Shown here one piece after another: positions 53,230 through 61,042 of a stretch of 64,000 nt of DNA. The DNA comes from Mycolicibacterium sp. TUM20985 (lineage in GTDB: Bacteria > Actinomycetota > Actinomycetes > Mycobacteriales > Mycobacteriaceae), in NCBI RefSeq assembly GCF_030295745.1, contig NZ_AP027291.1:3410001-3474000 (forward strand), written 5' to 3'. The translations under genes were made by a program, and so were the position numbers. Every line of letters starts with the position of its first letter. Position 1 is the stretch's first letter. The notes beneath the pieces were generated by a model. That model did not search any database and was not told where the DNA came from. It saw nothing but the letters and a program-made list of their open reading frames with translations.

Positions 53230-55170
53230 GTGCAGACCAAACTGGAGTCCACGACGTCGCCGCCCGGGGCCGGCCACACCCCGCCGTTCCGAGCCGCCCT
53301 CGTCCTGGGTGCCCTCGGCGTCGTGTTCGGTGACATCGGCACCAGCCCGATCTATACCCTTCAGACGCTGTTCAGCCCGACCGACCCGCACCCGGTACCG
53401 ATCAGCACCAACAACGTGTACGGCGTTGTGTCCCTGATCTTCTGGTCGGTGATGATCATCGTCACGCTGACCTACATCACGCTGGTGATGCGCGCCGACA
53501 ACGACGGTGAGGGCGGCATCATGGCGCTCATCACGATGCTCAAACACGGCTCGGCGACCCGCGGTCGGCGCACCGCCGCAATCCTGGCCGGGTTGGGTCT
53601 GTTCGGCGCCTCGCTGTTCTTCGGCGACAGCATGATCACCCCCGCCATCTCGGTGCTGTCGTCGATCGAGGGCGTCAAGGTCATCACTGCGGACCTCGAG
53701 GAGTGGATCGTCCCGATCACCGCGGTGATCATCGTGGCGCTGTTCACGGTGCAGCGCCACGGCACGGCCAAGGTCGGCCGGTTCTTCGGTCCGGTGATGG
53801 CCGTATGGTTCCTCGCGATCGGGGCATGCGGCATCAAGGGCATCATCGGTCACCCGGAGATCCTCAAGGCGTTGTCGCCCACCTATGCGCTGTCATTCAT
53901 GGTCGGCCACTTCCACATTGCCTTCTTCGCGCTGGCCGCCGTGGTCCTCGCCGTCACCGGTGCCGAGGCGCTCTACGCCGACATGGGACATTTCGGTCGA
54001 CGGCCGATCACCCTGGCGTGGTTGTTCGCCGTTCTGCCCGCGTGCGTCCTGAACTACTTCGGGCAGGGCGCCCTGCTTCTCGGTGACGAAAGTTCGGTCA
54101 GCGCGCCGTTCTTCCTGCTCATCCCAAGTTGGGCCCGACTCCCCATGGTGCTTCTCGCCACCGCGGCGACCATCATTGCGTCGCAAGCGGTGATCACCGG
54201 CGCGTTCTCCGTCGCTGCGCAGGCTGCCAAGCTCGGACTCCTGCCGCGGTTGCGCATCGTCCACACCTCGGCATCGGCGTACGGACAGGTGTACGTTCCG
54301 GCGATCAACTGGATGCTGATGGTGTCCGTGCTGATCCTGGTGTTCGCCTTCGAGAGTTCGGACAAGCTCGCCTATGCCTACGGCATGGCGGTCATCGGCA
54401 CCATCACGATCGTCACGTTGCTGTTCTTCTACCTCGCCAGGACGCGATGGCGGACGCCGCTGTGGATGGTGTTGACCGGCGGTGGGGCTCTGCTGTTCGT
54501 CGACCTGCTCTTCCTGTCGGCCAACCTGACGAAGCTGGTCCACGGTGCGTGGCTGCCGCTGTTGATCGCCGTCTCGGCGTGGACGGTCATGATGACGTGG
54601 GAGCGCGGCCGCATGTTGGTCACCAACGCCCGCGGAAAACTGGAGGGGCCGCTGCGCGAGTTCGTCGACGGGCTCGACCGATACGAGCCGCCACTGACCC
54701 GAGTGCCAGGCACCGCGGTGTTCCTCAACCGCGGCAAGGAGACTGCACCGCTGGCGATGCGCGCCAACGTCGAACACAGTCACGTCCGCCACGAGCACGT
54801 GGTGATCATCACCATCGAGACGGAGCCCGTGCCGCGCGTACCGCCGGACGAGCGGCTGGAGGTCGATGCGCTCGGCTACTCCCATGACGGAATCATTCAC
54901 GTGACAGCACGATTCGGCTACATGGAGCCCTCGGACGTTCCCGCCGCGCTGCGCATGCTCGACCCGGAACAAACGGAGGGGACGATCGACGTCGACCAGG
55001 CCTCCTACTTCCTCTCGAAGTTGGAACTCGCCGCGGGACCGGAGCCGACCATGCCACCGTGGCGCAAGCGCCTGTTCATCGCCACCTCCTACCTAGCGTC
55101 GGACGCCACGGACTTCTTCCACCTGCCCCACGACCGGACGGTGGTCATGGGTTCGCGGATCGAATTCTGA
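53230..55170 (+). CDS. kup: Potassium uptake transporter Kup
   Basis: A 646-residue KUP-family K+/H+ symporter. Residues about 20-440 contain the 12 membrane helices, starting ALGVVFGDIGTSPIYTL, with GEGGIMALITML, FFGDSMITPAISVLSSIEG and the long cytosolic C-terminal domain (VVIITIETEPVPRVP, SYFLSKLEL, MGSRIEF at the end). GTG 53230 with an aagga site 7 bp upstream is preferred to a start 24 codons earlier. The 216 bp upstream show no riboswitch that I can recognise. Confidence 0.96.
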   Translation: MQTKLESTTSPPGAGHTPPFRAALVLGALGVVFGDIGTSPIYTLQTLFSPTDPHPVPISTNNVYGVVSLIFWSVMIIVTLTYITLVMRADNDGEGGIMALITMLKHGSATRGRRTAAILAGLGLFGASLFFGDSMITPAISVLSSIEGVKVITADLEEWIVPITAVIIVALFTVQRHGTAKVGRFFGPVMAVWFLAIGACGIKGIIGHPEILKALSPTYALSFMVGHFHIAFFALAAVVLAVTGAEALYADMGHFGRRPITLAWLFAVLPACVLNYFGQGALLLGDESSVSAPFFLLIPSWARLPMVLLATAATIIASQAVITGAFSVAAQAAKLGLLPRLRIVHTSASAYGQVYVPAINWMLMVSVLILVFAFESSDKLAYAYGMAVIGTITIVTLLFFYLARTRWRTPLWMVLTGGGALLFVDLLFLSANLTKLVHGAWLPLLIAVSAWTVMMTWERGRMLVTNARGKLEGPLREFVDGLDRYEPPLTRVPGTAVFLNRGKETAPLAMRANVEHSHVRHEHVVIITIETEPVPRVPPDERLEVDALGYSHDGIIHVTARFGYMEPSDVPAALRMLDPEQTEGTIDVDQASYFLSKLELAAGPEPTMPPWRKRLFIATSYLASDATDFFHLPHDRTVVMGSRIEF

Positions 55171-55213
55171 TAAACGCCCGTGCCACGGCGATGGCCACGG
55201 TATGTAGATAGGC

Positions 55214-57595
55214 ATGGGTGCGGGGGCGTATGTGGGGCGAATCGGTGGACTGGCAGTAGCACTCGGCATCGGCGCGGCGGTATTCACCGGCCAAGCCGTC
55301 GCATCGGCCGAACCCGACGGCTCTACCACGTCGAGCGGCGCGACCGCCGGGCCTGCCTCGACCTCGACGTCGAGCGGGCCGTCGACCGAATCCTCAGGCA
55401 CTGACGCGAAGACGACGCCGGAACCCGATACCTCGACGGACGAGCCGGCGCCGTCGCGGAACGATGATGATCGAGCCGATCACGAGCGGCCGTCCGGCAG
55501 CCTGGTGAAAGGCCATCGGCGGTCGGGGCAGACGTCGCGGGAGCCGTCGGTGCGGGCCATGACGGTGGTCACGGATCGGGAGAAGGACCAAGACCAGGTC
55601 ACCCGCTCCTCGACCGCGCCCGCCGCCGAAGCGTCGACGGAAGCCGCTGCGACCCCGACGGCCCCCACGACCCCGACGCCCCCGGCACAGGAGAGCCGGA
55701 ACCTCGCCGACGTCACGACGACTGCCGTCACGAGTGTCATTGCCCCACAGCCGAGTTCGGTGACCGGCGATACGCCGATCGCGCCCGCGGAATCGCCGTT
55801 GGCGTGGACGCTGCTGGCGGCGACCCGTCGCGAGCCCTTCGGCAGCTCGCCGGCCCCCAGTGCCGCGGTCACTCCGGTGGGCAACTCGCTGGTCCAACCC
55901 GTCAGCCCGGTGCCCGTCGTGGCGATCACCCAAACGGCACCGCTCGAGATATTGCAACGATTGCCGGTGATCGGACCACTGCTGCTGACGCCGATCGTCG
56001 CGATCATCCACCAGATCCCCTTGATCGGCGACGTCCTCCACCCGTATCTCGGCTACCCGGTGCAGTGGGGTCTGGCGCCCGGGACACCGGTGCCGCGCGA
56101 CGTCAAGGTGGTGTCGTTCGATGGCGCGCAGATCTACGTCCACTTCTTCCCCGCAGCCGGGCTCGTATCGGGCGTCCGGGCCCCCACGGTTCTCGACGGG
56201 CCCGGGCTGGCCCTGCCCGGGTCGACGAACTACCTCTCCGAGAAGGACGAGTTCCTGCCGAACGACGTGATCGGCATCGGCGCGCTGCGCAATGCCGGGT
56301 ACAACGTCGTCACCTGGGATCCCCGCGGGGAGTGGAGTTCTGGTGGCCAGTTGGAGATCGACTCGCCGGACTTCGAAGCCAGGGACGTCTCGGCGATCAT
56401 CAGCTGGTTGGCCACCCTGCCCGAGGTTCAGCTCGACCATCCCGAGGACCCGGCCGCGCTCGACCCGCGACTGGGGATGGTCGGCGCCTCATATGGCGGC
56501 GGCATCCAGTTGGTCACCGCGGCCATCGACCACCGCATCGACGCCATCGTGCCGACCATCGCCTGGAACAGCCTCAACAGCTCGCTGTACAAGAACGAGT
56601 CGTTCAAGTCGAGCTGGGGCACCTTGCTCGTGGCCGCGTTGGCCGGCACCTTCGCCCGGCCGAATCCCGCGCTGTACCCCGCTGCCATCTTTGGCGCGCT
56701 GACCGGCCTGGTGACCCCCGAGAATCAGACCCTGCTCGACGACCGCGGCCCGGGCGATCTGGTTGGGCAGATCACCGCGCCCACGCTGCTGATCCAGGGC
56801 ACCGTCGACACGCTGTTCACGCTGGCTGAGGCCGACGCGAACGCAAAGGCGTTGCTGGCCAACCACGTCGACACCAAGGTGGTGTGGTTCTGCGGCGGGC
56901 ACGGCACGTGTGTCAGCAGCGTCAACGACGGCGTGCTGGTGCAACAGAGCACGCTGACCTGGCTGGCCCACTACGTCAAACAGGACGCCTCGGTGAGCAC
57001 CGGTCCCGCGTTCGAATGGGTCGACCAGCATGGCACCCAGCTGTCGTCGGATGGCTACCCCGTGACGCCGGGCAGCCCGTTGGTGGCGACGTCCACGGCG
57101 GGCGGCGTCTTGCCGCTCGTCCCGTTCATCGGTGGTTCGGGTCCACAGCTCGGCGTGTTCCTCACGGGGCCGCTCGGCGCGCTGCTGGGACTCCCGTCGG
57201 GCGCCGCCGCATTCAACGCGTACAACCTCACCATCCCGGCCCCGACCGCGACGACGTACGTCGTCGGCGCCCCCGAGTTGACGTTCACCTACACGGGTCT
57301 CGGCACCAGCCGGCACGTGTACGCCCAACTCGTCGACGACAGCACCGGGCTGGTACTCGGCAATCTCGTCACGCCGGTTCCGGTGACGTTGGACGGACAG
57401 TCGCACGTCGTGACCGTGAAGCTCGAGCAGGTCGCTCAGACGCTCGCGCCCGGCCAGACGGTGACCTTACAGCTGGTCGCCTCGGCAGTGCCGTACGAGA
57501 CCATCAATTCCCTTGGTGCGCTGCAGGTCTCGATTATCACGCTGACATTGCCGACCGCAGACCCGAACTCCGTGACAGTGCGAAGTCAGGCTTGA
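55214..57595 (+). CDS. Secreted S15/CocE-like hydrolase with disordered N-terminal linker
   Basis: A 793-residue exported protein. A signal peptide (GGLAVALGIGAAVFTGQAVASA) is followed by about 190 residues rich in Ser, Thr, Pro, Ala and Glu, then a catalytic alpha/beta-hydrolase domain from about residue 290: VPRDVKVVSFDGAQIYVHFF, VTWDPRGEWSSGG, nucleophile Ser in VGASYGGGIQL, IQGTVDTLFTLAEAD and His in WFCGGHGTC. A C-terminal beta-sandwich (about 690-790) resembles the X-Pro dipeptidyl-peptidase C-terminal domain. Such linker-plus-hydrolase proteins are frequent in mycobacterial envelopes. Substrate unknown. Confidence 0.85.
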   Translation: MGAGAYVGRIGGLAVALGIGAAVFTGQAVASAEPDGSTTSSGATAGPASTSTSSGPSTESSGTDAKTTPEPDTSTDEPAPSRNDDDRADHERPSGSLVKGHRRSGQTSREPSVRAMTVVTDREKDQDQVTRSSTAPAAEASTEAAATPTAPTTPTPPAQESRNLADVTTTAVTSVIAPQPSSVTGDTPIAPAESPLAWTLLAATRREPFGSSPAPSAAVTPVGNSLVQPVSPVPVVAITQTAPLEILQRLPVIGPLLLTPIVAIIHQIPLIGDVLHPYLGYPVQWGLAPGTPVPRDVKVVSFDGAQIYVHFFPAAGLVSGVRAPTVLDGPGLALPGSTNYLSEKDEFLPNDVIGIGALRNAGYNVVTWDPRGEWSSGGQLEIDSPDFEARDVSAIISWLATLPEVQLDHPEDPAALDPRLGMVGASYGGGIQLVTAAIDHRIDAIVPTIAWNSLNSSLYKNESFKSSWGTLLVAALAGTFARPNPALYPAAIFGALTGLVTPENQTLLDDRGPGDLVGQITAPTLLIQGTVDTLFTLAEADANAKALLANHVDTKVVWFCGGHGTCVSSVNDGVLVQQSTLTWLAHYVKQDASVSTGPAFEWVDQHGTQLSSDGYPVTPGSPLVATSTAGGVLPLVPFIGGSGPQLGVFLTGPLGALLGLPSGAAAFNAYNLTIPAPTATTYVVGAPELTFTYTGLGTSRHVYAQLVDDSTGLVLGNLVTPVPVTLDGQSHVVTVKLEQVAQTLAPGQTVTLQLVASAVPYETINSLGALQVSIITLTLPTADPNSVTVRSQA

Positions 57596-58317
57596 CGCGA
57601 CACCGATTCGGCCTCGTCGGCATCAGGCGCCGGCTGGGGTCGCAGGACGGCCGGCCGCAGCCGTTCCGGGAGCGCGCGCAGGATGGCGGCCACCGCCAGG
57701 ACGGCGGCCATCGCGCCCCCGCCGACCAGCGCAACGGGCGCACCGGTGAAGGTGCTGTCCAGGAGCATGTAGGCGCCGAAGAGTAGGAACAGCGCGGCCG
57801 CGGAGATCTGGATCGTCCGCTCGGGCAGGTGCTTTCCGGCCACCGCACCAACGATGATGGCGAGCGCGTCGGCGGCCACCATGCCGAGCGTGGAACCGAT
57901 CCAGACGCCGACCCAGTCGTTGTCGGCAGCGAGGGTGACGGTCGCGAGCATGGTCTTGTCGCCGAGTTCGGCCAGTACGAACGCCGACATGACCACGAAG
58001 AACGCCGGTGCTGCTGCCTTCTGGGCACGGCTGGATTCCTCGTCGGTGAGCCTGTCACCCCGGAGCGTCCACAAGCCGAACACGACGAACATGACGCCCG
58101 CGATGACGCCGAGCAGGTGAGTCGGCAGGGCGGCGCCGAGATAGTGGCCGATCGCCACCGAAAGGACGTGCACGATGGTGGTGGCGGCGGTGATGGCGCC
58201 GAGAACCACCCACCAGCGGTAGCGCAGCGCGAACATCATCGCCATCAGCTGGGACTTGTCGCCCATCTCCGCAATGAAGATGACGACGAAGCTCAGCAGC
58301 AGAGCGGAAAGCACCAT
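57586..58317 (-). CDS. GDT1/TMEM165-family cation exporter
   Basis: A 243-residue membrane protein with six helices and the two family motifs EMGDKSQL (residue 17) and ELGDKTML (about 115), which form the Mn2+/Ca2+ pathway in UPF0016 proteins. Likely exports Mn2+. The ATG at 58317 sits only 2 bp after an aaggag site, so the adjacent GTG at 58314 (5-bp spacing) may be the real start. A yybP-ykoY riboswitch lies directly upstream. Its end overlaps the secreted hydrolase gene by 10 bp. Confidence 0.94.
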   Translation of the reverse strand: MVLSALLLSFVVIFIAEMGDKSQLMAMMFALRYRWWVVLGAITAATTIVHVLSVAIGHYLGAALPTHLLGVIAGVMFVVFGLWTLRGDRLTDEESSRAQKAAAPAFFVVMSAFVLAELGDKTMLATVTLAADNDWVGVWIGSTLGMVAADALAIIVGAVAGKHLPERTIQISAAALFLLFGAYMLLDSTFTGAPVALVGGGAMAAVLAVAAILRALPERLRPAVLRPQPAPDADEAESVSRQA

Positions 58318-58339
58318 GACTCCTTGGTCATTGGCCGCC

Positions 58340-58500
58340 GTGGAAGGAGGTCTTCCTTCGGCCGGCAACCCAAACGGTCGCAACGAGCCGAAGGTCTCGC
58401 CCACCGGTGCGGACCGGTTCGAGTGACCGGGACGCGCGTGATACTGCCAACGCGACCAGCATGTCGATCACCCGATTGGGGGCTACTCCCCTTCGTTGCC
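58340..58500 (-). ncRNA. yybP-ykoY (Mn2+) riboswitch
   Basis: On the minus strand the leader of the GDT1-type gene contains gaaggggagtagcc (58494 downward), a hallmark of the yybP-ykoY motif, then gcgagaccttcggc and the closing gccgaaggaagacc with cctccttc. The segments pair as expected: gaagg with ccttc for P1, and cttcggc with gccgaag. The element ends about 22 bp before the start codon. Riboswitches of this class bind Mn2+ and raise expression of UPF0016/GDT1 exporters, exactly the gene found downstream. Confidence 0.82.
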
Positions 58501-58829
58501 ACGACCATACCTGGTCGGGTCGGGCCGGCGCAATGCTTCGTCACCGAAAGATCAACGCCGACAGTAAGTTTGGGAACCATGGACGGGAGAGTTCGGGTAC
58601 CCGGATCCCCTCGGACGGACCCCATGATCGGCGCGGACCGGTGGGACGAAGTCTGCCATCGCGAAGCCTCGGACGCCGTGCCCCGTGGGACTCCTGCGGC
58701 TGATGCGGTACCTGAGGTAGACCGACGCCGACACGCCGTCCGCGCCACCCCTGCACGCGGCCCGCTGTCCCCGCGGTGCCCTATCTTGGACCGTCGACAC
58801 GTCACGCGGAGCCAACGGGAGGGAATCAG
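58501..58829. other. 329-bp intergenic region before the Wadjet operon
   Basis: No gene supported. It should hold the promoters of the riboswitch-exporter transcript (leftward) and of jetA (rightward). A cgggaggga ribosome site precedes the jetA GTG. I see no convincing operator. Confidence 0.45.
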
Positions 58830-60305
58830 GTGGACGACCCAACGACCATGTCGGCTGCCGAGCTCCTCGAGCTCAACCGCGACATCCAGGGTTCGCCCAC
58901 CCTTCGATTGCTCGCCACGCTCAACCTGGGTGTCTACGCCACGCTGATGGAGCGGCATCTCAGCGAGGGGGTCATCGCCGAGGCCGAACTCGTGGTGCGC
59001 CTCGAACGCGACCTGGACGAACTGGGCCGCCCCGGCGGCGAGCAGTCCGGCCTGACCCTCATCAAGTCCTGGGCCAGCCAGGGCTGGCTGCACCGGGTGG
59101 CCGACCAGCGCACGGGTGTCGAACGCAACCTCTGCTACCTGACGCAGGAGGCGCGGCGGGCCCTGGACCTCCTGCGCGGCATGCGCCGTCAGGACACCAT
59201 CGCCACCGGCGGCTCCATCAACGGCATCGCGTCGCGGCTCAAGCAGGTCGCGCTGCGCGTGGGCCACGATCCCGACCGCATTCGGGCCGGCCTCCATGCC
59301 GAGATCGCCGCGCTGCACGCCGAGTTGGATCGTCTCGACGGTGATGCCGAGGCCACGTCGGACCGGCCCGACGTCGACCTGAGTGACTCCTACGACGAGG
59401 CCCGCGCCATCGCGCTGCAGATGGAGCGGTTGATCACCGACATAGGCCAGTACGGCACGATGATCGAACAGGCCACCGCCGCGCTCGGGGAACCGATCGA
59501 CACCAACGTCGAGTACCGGGACCGCCAGCGCCAGATGTACGCCGATTACCAGGCCGCCTGGGATTCCCAGGGCCGCGACTCGCACCGGGCCTTCCTGCGC
59601 ATGATCAACGATCCCGACCAGCGCGCCGAATTCGAGGCCGACGTCGCCGCGGTCGCCGAGGCCCTGCCCGCGCTGGACCCGGCGCTGCGCCGGGTGATGG
59701 CCGGTTTCTTCGAACTCGTTGGTCATCAGATCGACGAGGTGGAACGCATCCAGCAGCGCTGCGCCCAGAGGGTCAAGCGGTTCACCGCGTTCGGCACGCT
59801 GGAGCAGAGCCGCGGCGTCGCCCGCCAGCTCAACGACGCGATCGGTGCCGCCCGCGCCCTGCTGAAGGTGTCGCTGACCGACTCGCGCCTACCGCTCGAA
59901 CTGCCCCTCGCCCGCCACGCCATCAGCTCGGTGGGGGCGCTCAGCTTCCGCATCGGCGACGTGTCCAACCCCAAGCCGGCGCAGTCGGCGGGCAGCGAGG
60001 TCGACCTGTCCAGCTTCGCCGCCCTGACCACCCAGGTCGACGCCCCCGCGATGTCCGACATGATCAACGGCGCCCTCGCCGAGGGCCCCGTGTCGCTGCC
60101 CGACGCGGTGCAGATGCTCGACTCGGCCTACCTCGGCCACGTCATCGTGCTGTGGTCCTGGGCCTTGAAGCAGCCCGACGCAGCGCCAGCCCCCGAGTCG
60201 GCCACGGTGCGTTTCCAGTCCCTCGATGGGCGCGACCGAGAGATGGAGATCCCGTACTTGATGTTCACCGAACCGATTTCGAGCCTGCTGGGAGCAGCGC
60301 CGTGA
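58830..60305 (+). CDS. jetA: Wadjet subunit JetA (DUF3375)
   Basis: A 491-residue DUF3375 protein, the kleisin-like (MksF-type) subunit of the Wadjet/MksBEFG condensin that recognises and cuts small circular plasmids. The N-terminus has a winged-helix-like region (LRLLATLNLGVYATLMERHL, GWLHRVADQRTGVERNLCYL), the middle is helical and rich in charged residues, and the C-terminus ends VQMLDSAYLGHVIVLW and IPYLMFTEPIS. GTG start at 58830. In M. smegmatis the equivalent eptABCD genes restrict plasmid transformation. Confidence 0.92.
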   Translation: MDDPTTMSAAELLELNRDIQGSPTLRLLATLNLGVYATLMERHLSEGVIAEAELVVRLERDLDELGRPGGEQSGLTLIKSWASQGWLHRVADQRTGVERNLCYLTQEARRALDLLRGMRRQDTIATGGSINGIASRLKQVALRVGHDPDRIRAGLHAEIAALHAELDRLDGDAEATSDRPDVDLSDSYDEARAIALQMERLITDIGQYGTMIEQATAALGEPIDTNVEYRDRQRQMYADYQAAWDSQGRDSHRAFLRMINDPDQRAEFEADVAAVAEALPALDPALRRVMAGFFELVGHQIDEVERIQQRCAQRVKRFTAFGTLEQSRGVARQLNDAIGAARALLKVSLTDSRLPLELPLARHAISSVGALSFRIGDVSNPKPAQSAGSEVDLSSFAALTTQVDAPAMSDMINGALAEGPVSLPDAVQMLDSAYLGHVIVLWSWALKQPDAAPAPESATVRFQSLDGRDREMEIPYLMFTEPISSLLGAAP

Positions 60306-61042
60306 CCGAGCATGGGACCGACGAGCGCTCGCGCGAGGAGCATGGGACCGACTACGCCGGGTTCTCCGCGCTTCCGCAGGTCGACCAGGTCGCTCGAATC
60401 CCGCACCAGCGGCGACCCCGGTTCGACGGCGACGTCAGCGAGCTGCCCGACCGTGCCTGCTGGGCACTGCAACAGCTTCTGACCCGGCGCTACGTCAGCG
60501 CCGAGTCCGATCGCGATCTGTACAGCTGGGTCCTGGAGTACCGGACGCAGTTAACCGTGCGGTTGTCCGAACTCGACCTGCTCCTGCGCATCGTGGAGGA
60601 CGTCTTCAATGATGGCGGGGTCGCCTTCGTCGAGCAGGCCCGCTACGACTCCGCCCGCGGGGCCAAGCTGTTGCGCCGTGAACCTCTGGGAACCTACGAC
60701 TCGATCCTGGCGCTGCACCTGGCGCAGATAATGCGTGCCTCCGGCAACCACACCGTCCTCATCAGCCGCGACGAAGTGCACGCACTGTTCGCTGGGGTGC
60801 TCAACGAGATCGACCGCGACACCGTCACCTTCAGCGCCCGCATCGACGCCGCCATCGCGCGATTGACCGGGTTGGAGATTCTGCGCAAGAGCCGTGATGA
60901 CGACGACAGCTATACGGTGAGCCCCGTCATCAATGCCGTCATGACGGCCTCGGTGATCACCGAGCTGCAAGGTCAGTTCGAGCTGCTGCTGAGCGGCGGC
61001 AGCGCGGGCCAGGACCTCGAAGAGGGGGAGCTCGATGCCTGA
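60302..61042 (+). CDS. jetB: Wadjet subunit JetB (DUF4194)
   Basis: A 246-residue DUF4194 protein, the KITE (MksE-type) subunit that bridges kleisin and SMC heads. [23 protein letters not shown] and [14 protein letters not shown] followed by [26 protein letters not shown] winged-helix segments are typical. The GTG at 60302 overlaps the jetA stop (GTGA), and its own end overlaps jetC by 8 bp, so the three subunits are co-translated in stoichiometric fashion. Confidence 0.92.
   Translation: MTEHGTDERSREEHGTDYAGFSALPQVDQVARIPHQRRPRFDGDVSELPDRACWALQQLLTRRYVSAESDRDLYSWVLEYRTQLTVRLSELDLLLRIVEDVFNDGGVAFVEQARYDSARGAKLLRREPLGTYDSILALHLAQIMRASGNHTVLISRDEVHALFAGVLNEIDRDTVTFSARIDAAIARLTGLEILRKSRDDDDSYTVSPVINAVMTASVITELQGQFELLLSGGSAGQDLEEGELDA

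Noticed and set aside
58293..59726. 477-codon minus-strand frame across the riboswitch and jetA
   Set aside because: Shadow frame opposite jetA; the true minus-strand content is the riboswitch and the exporter.
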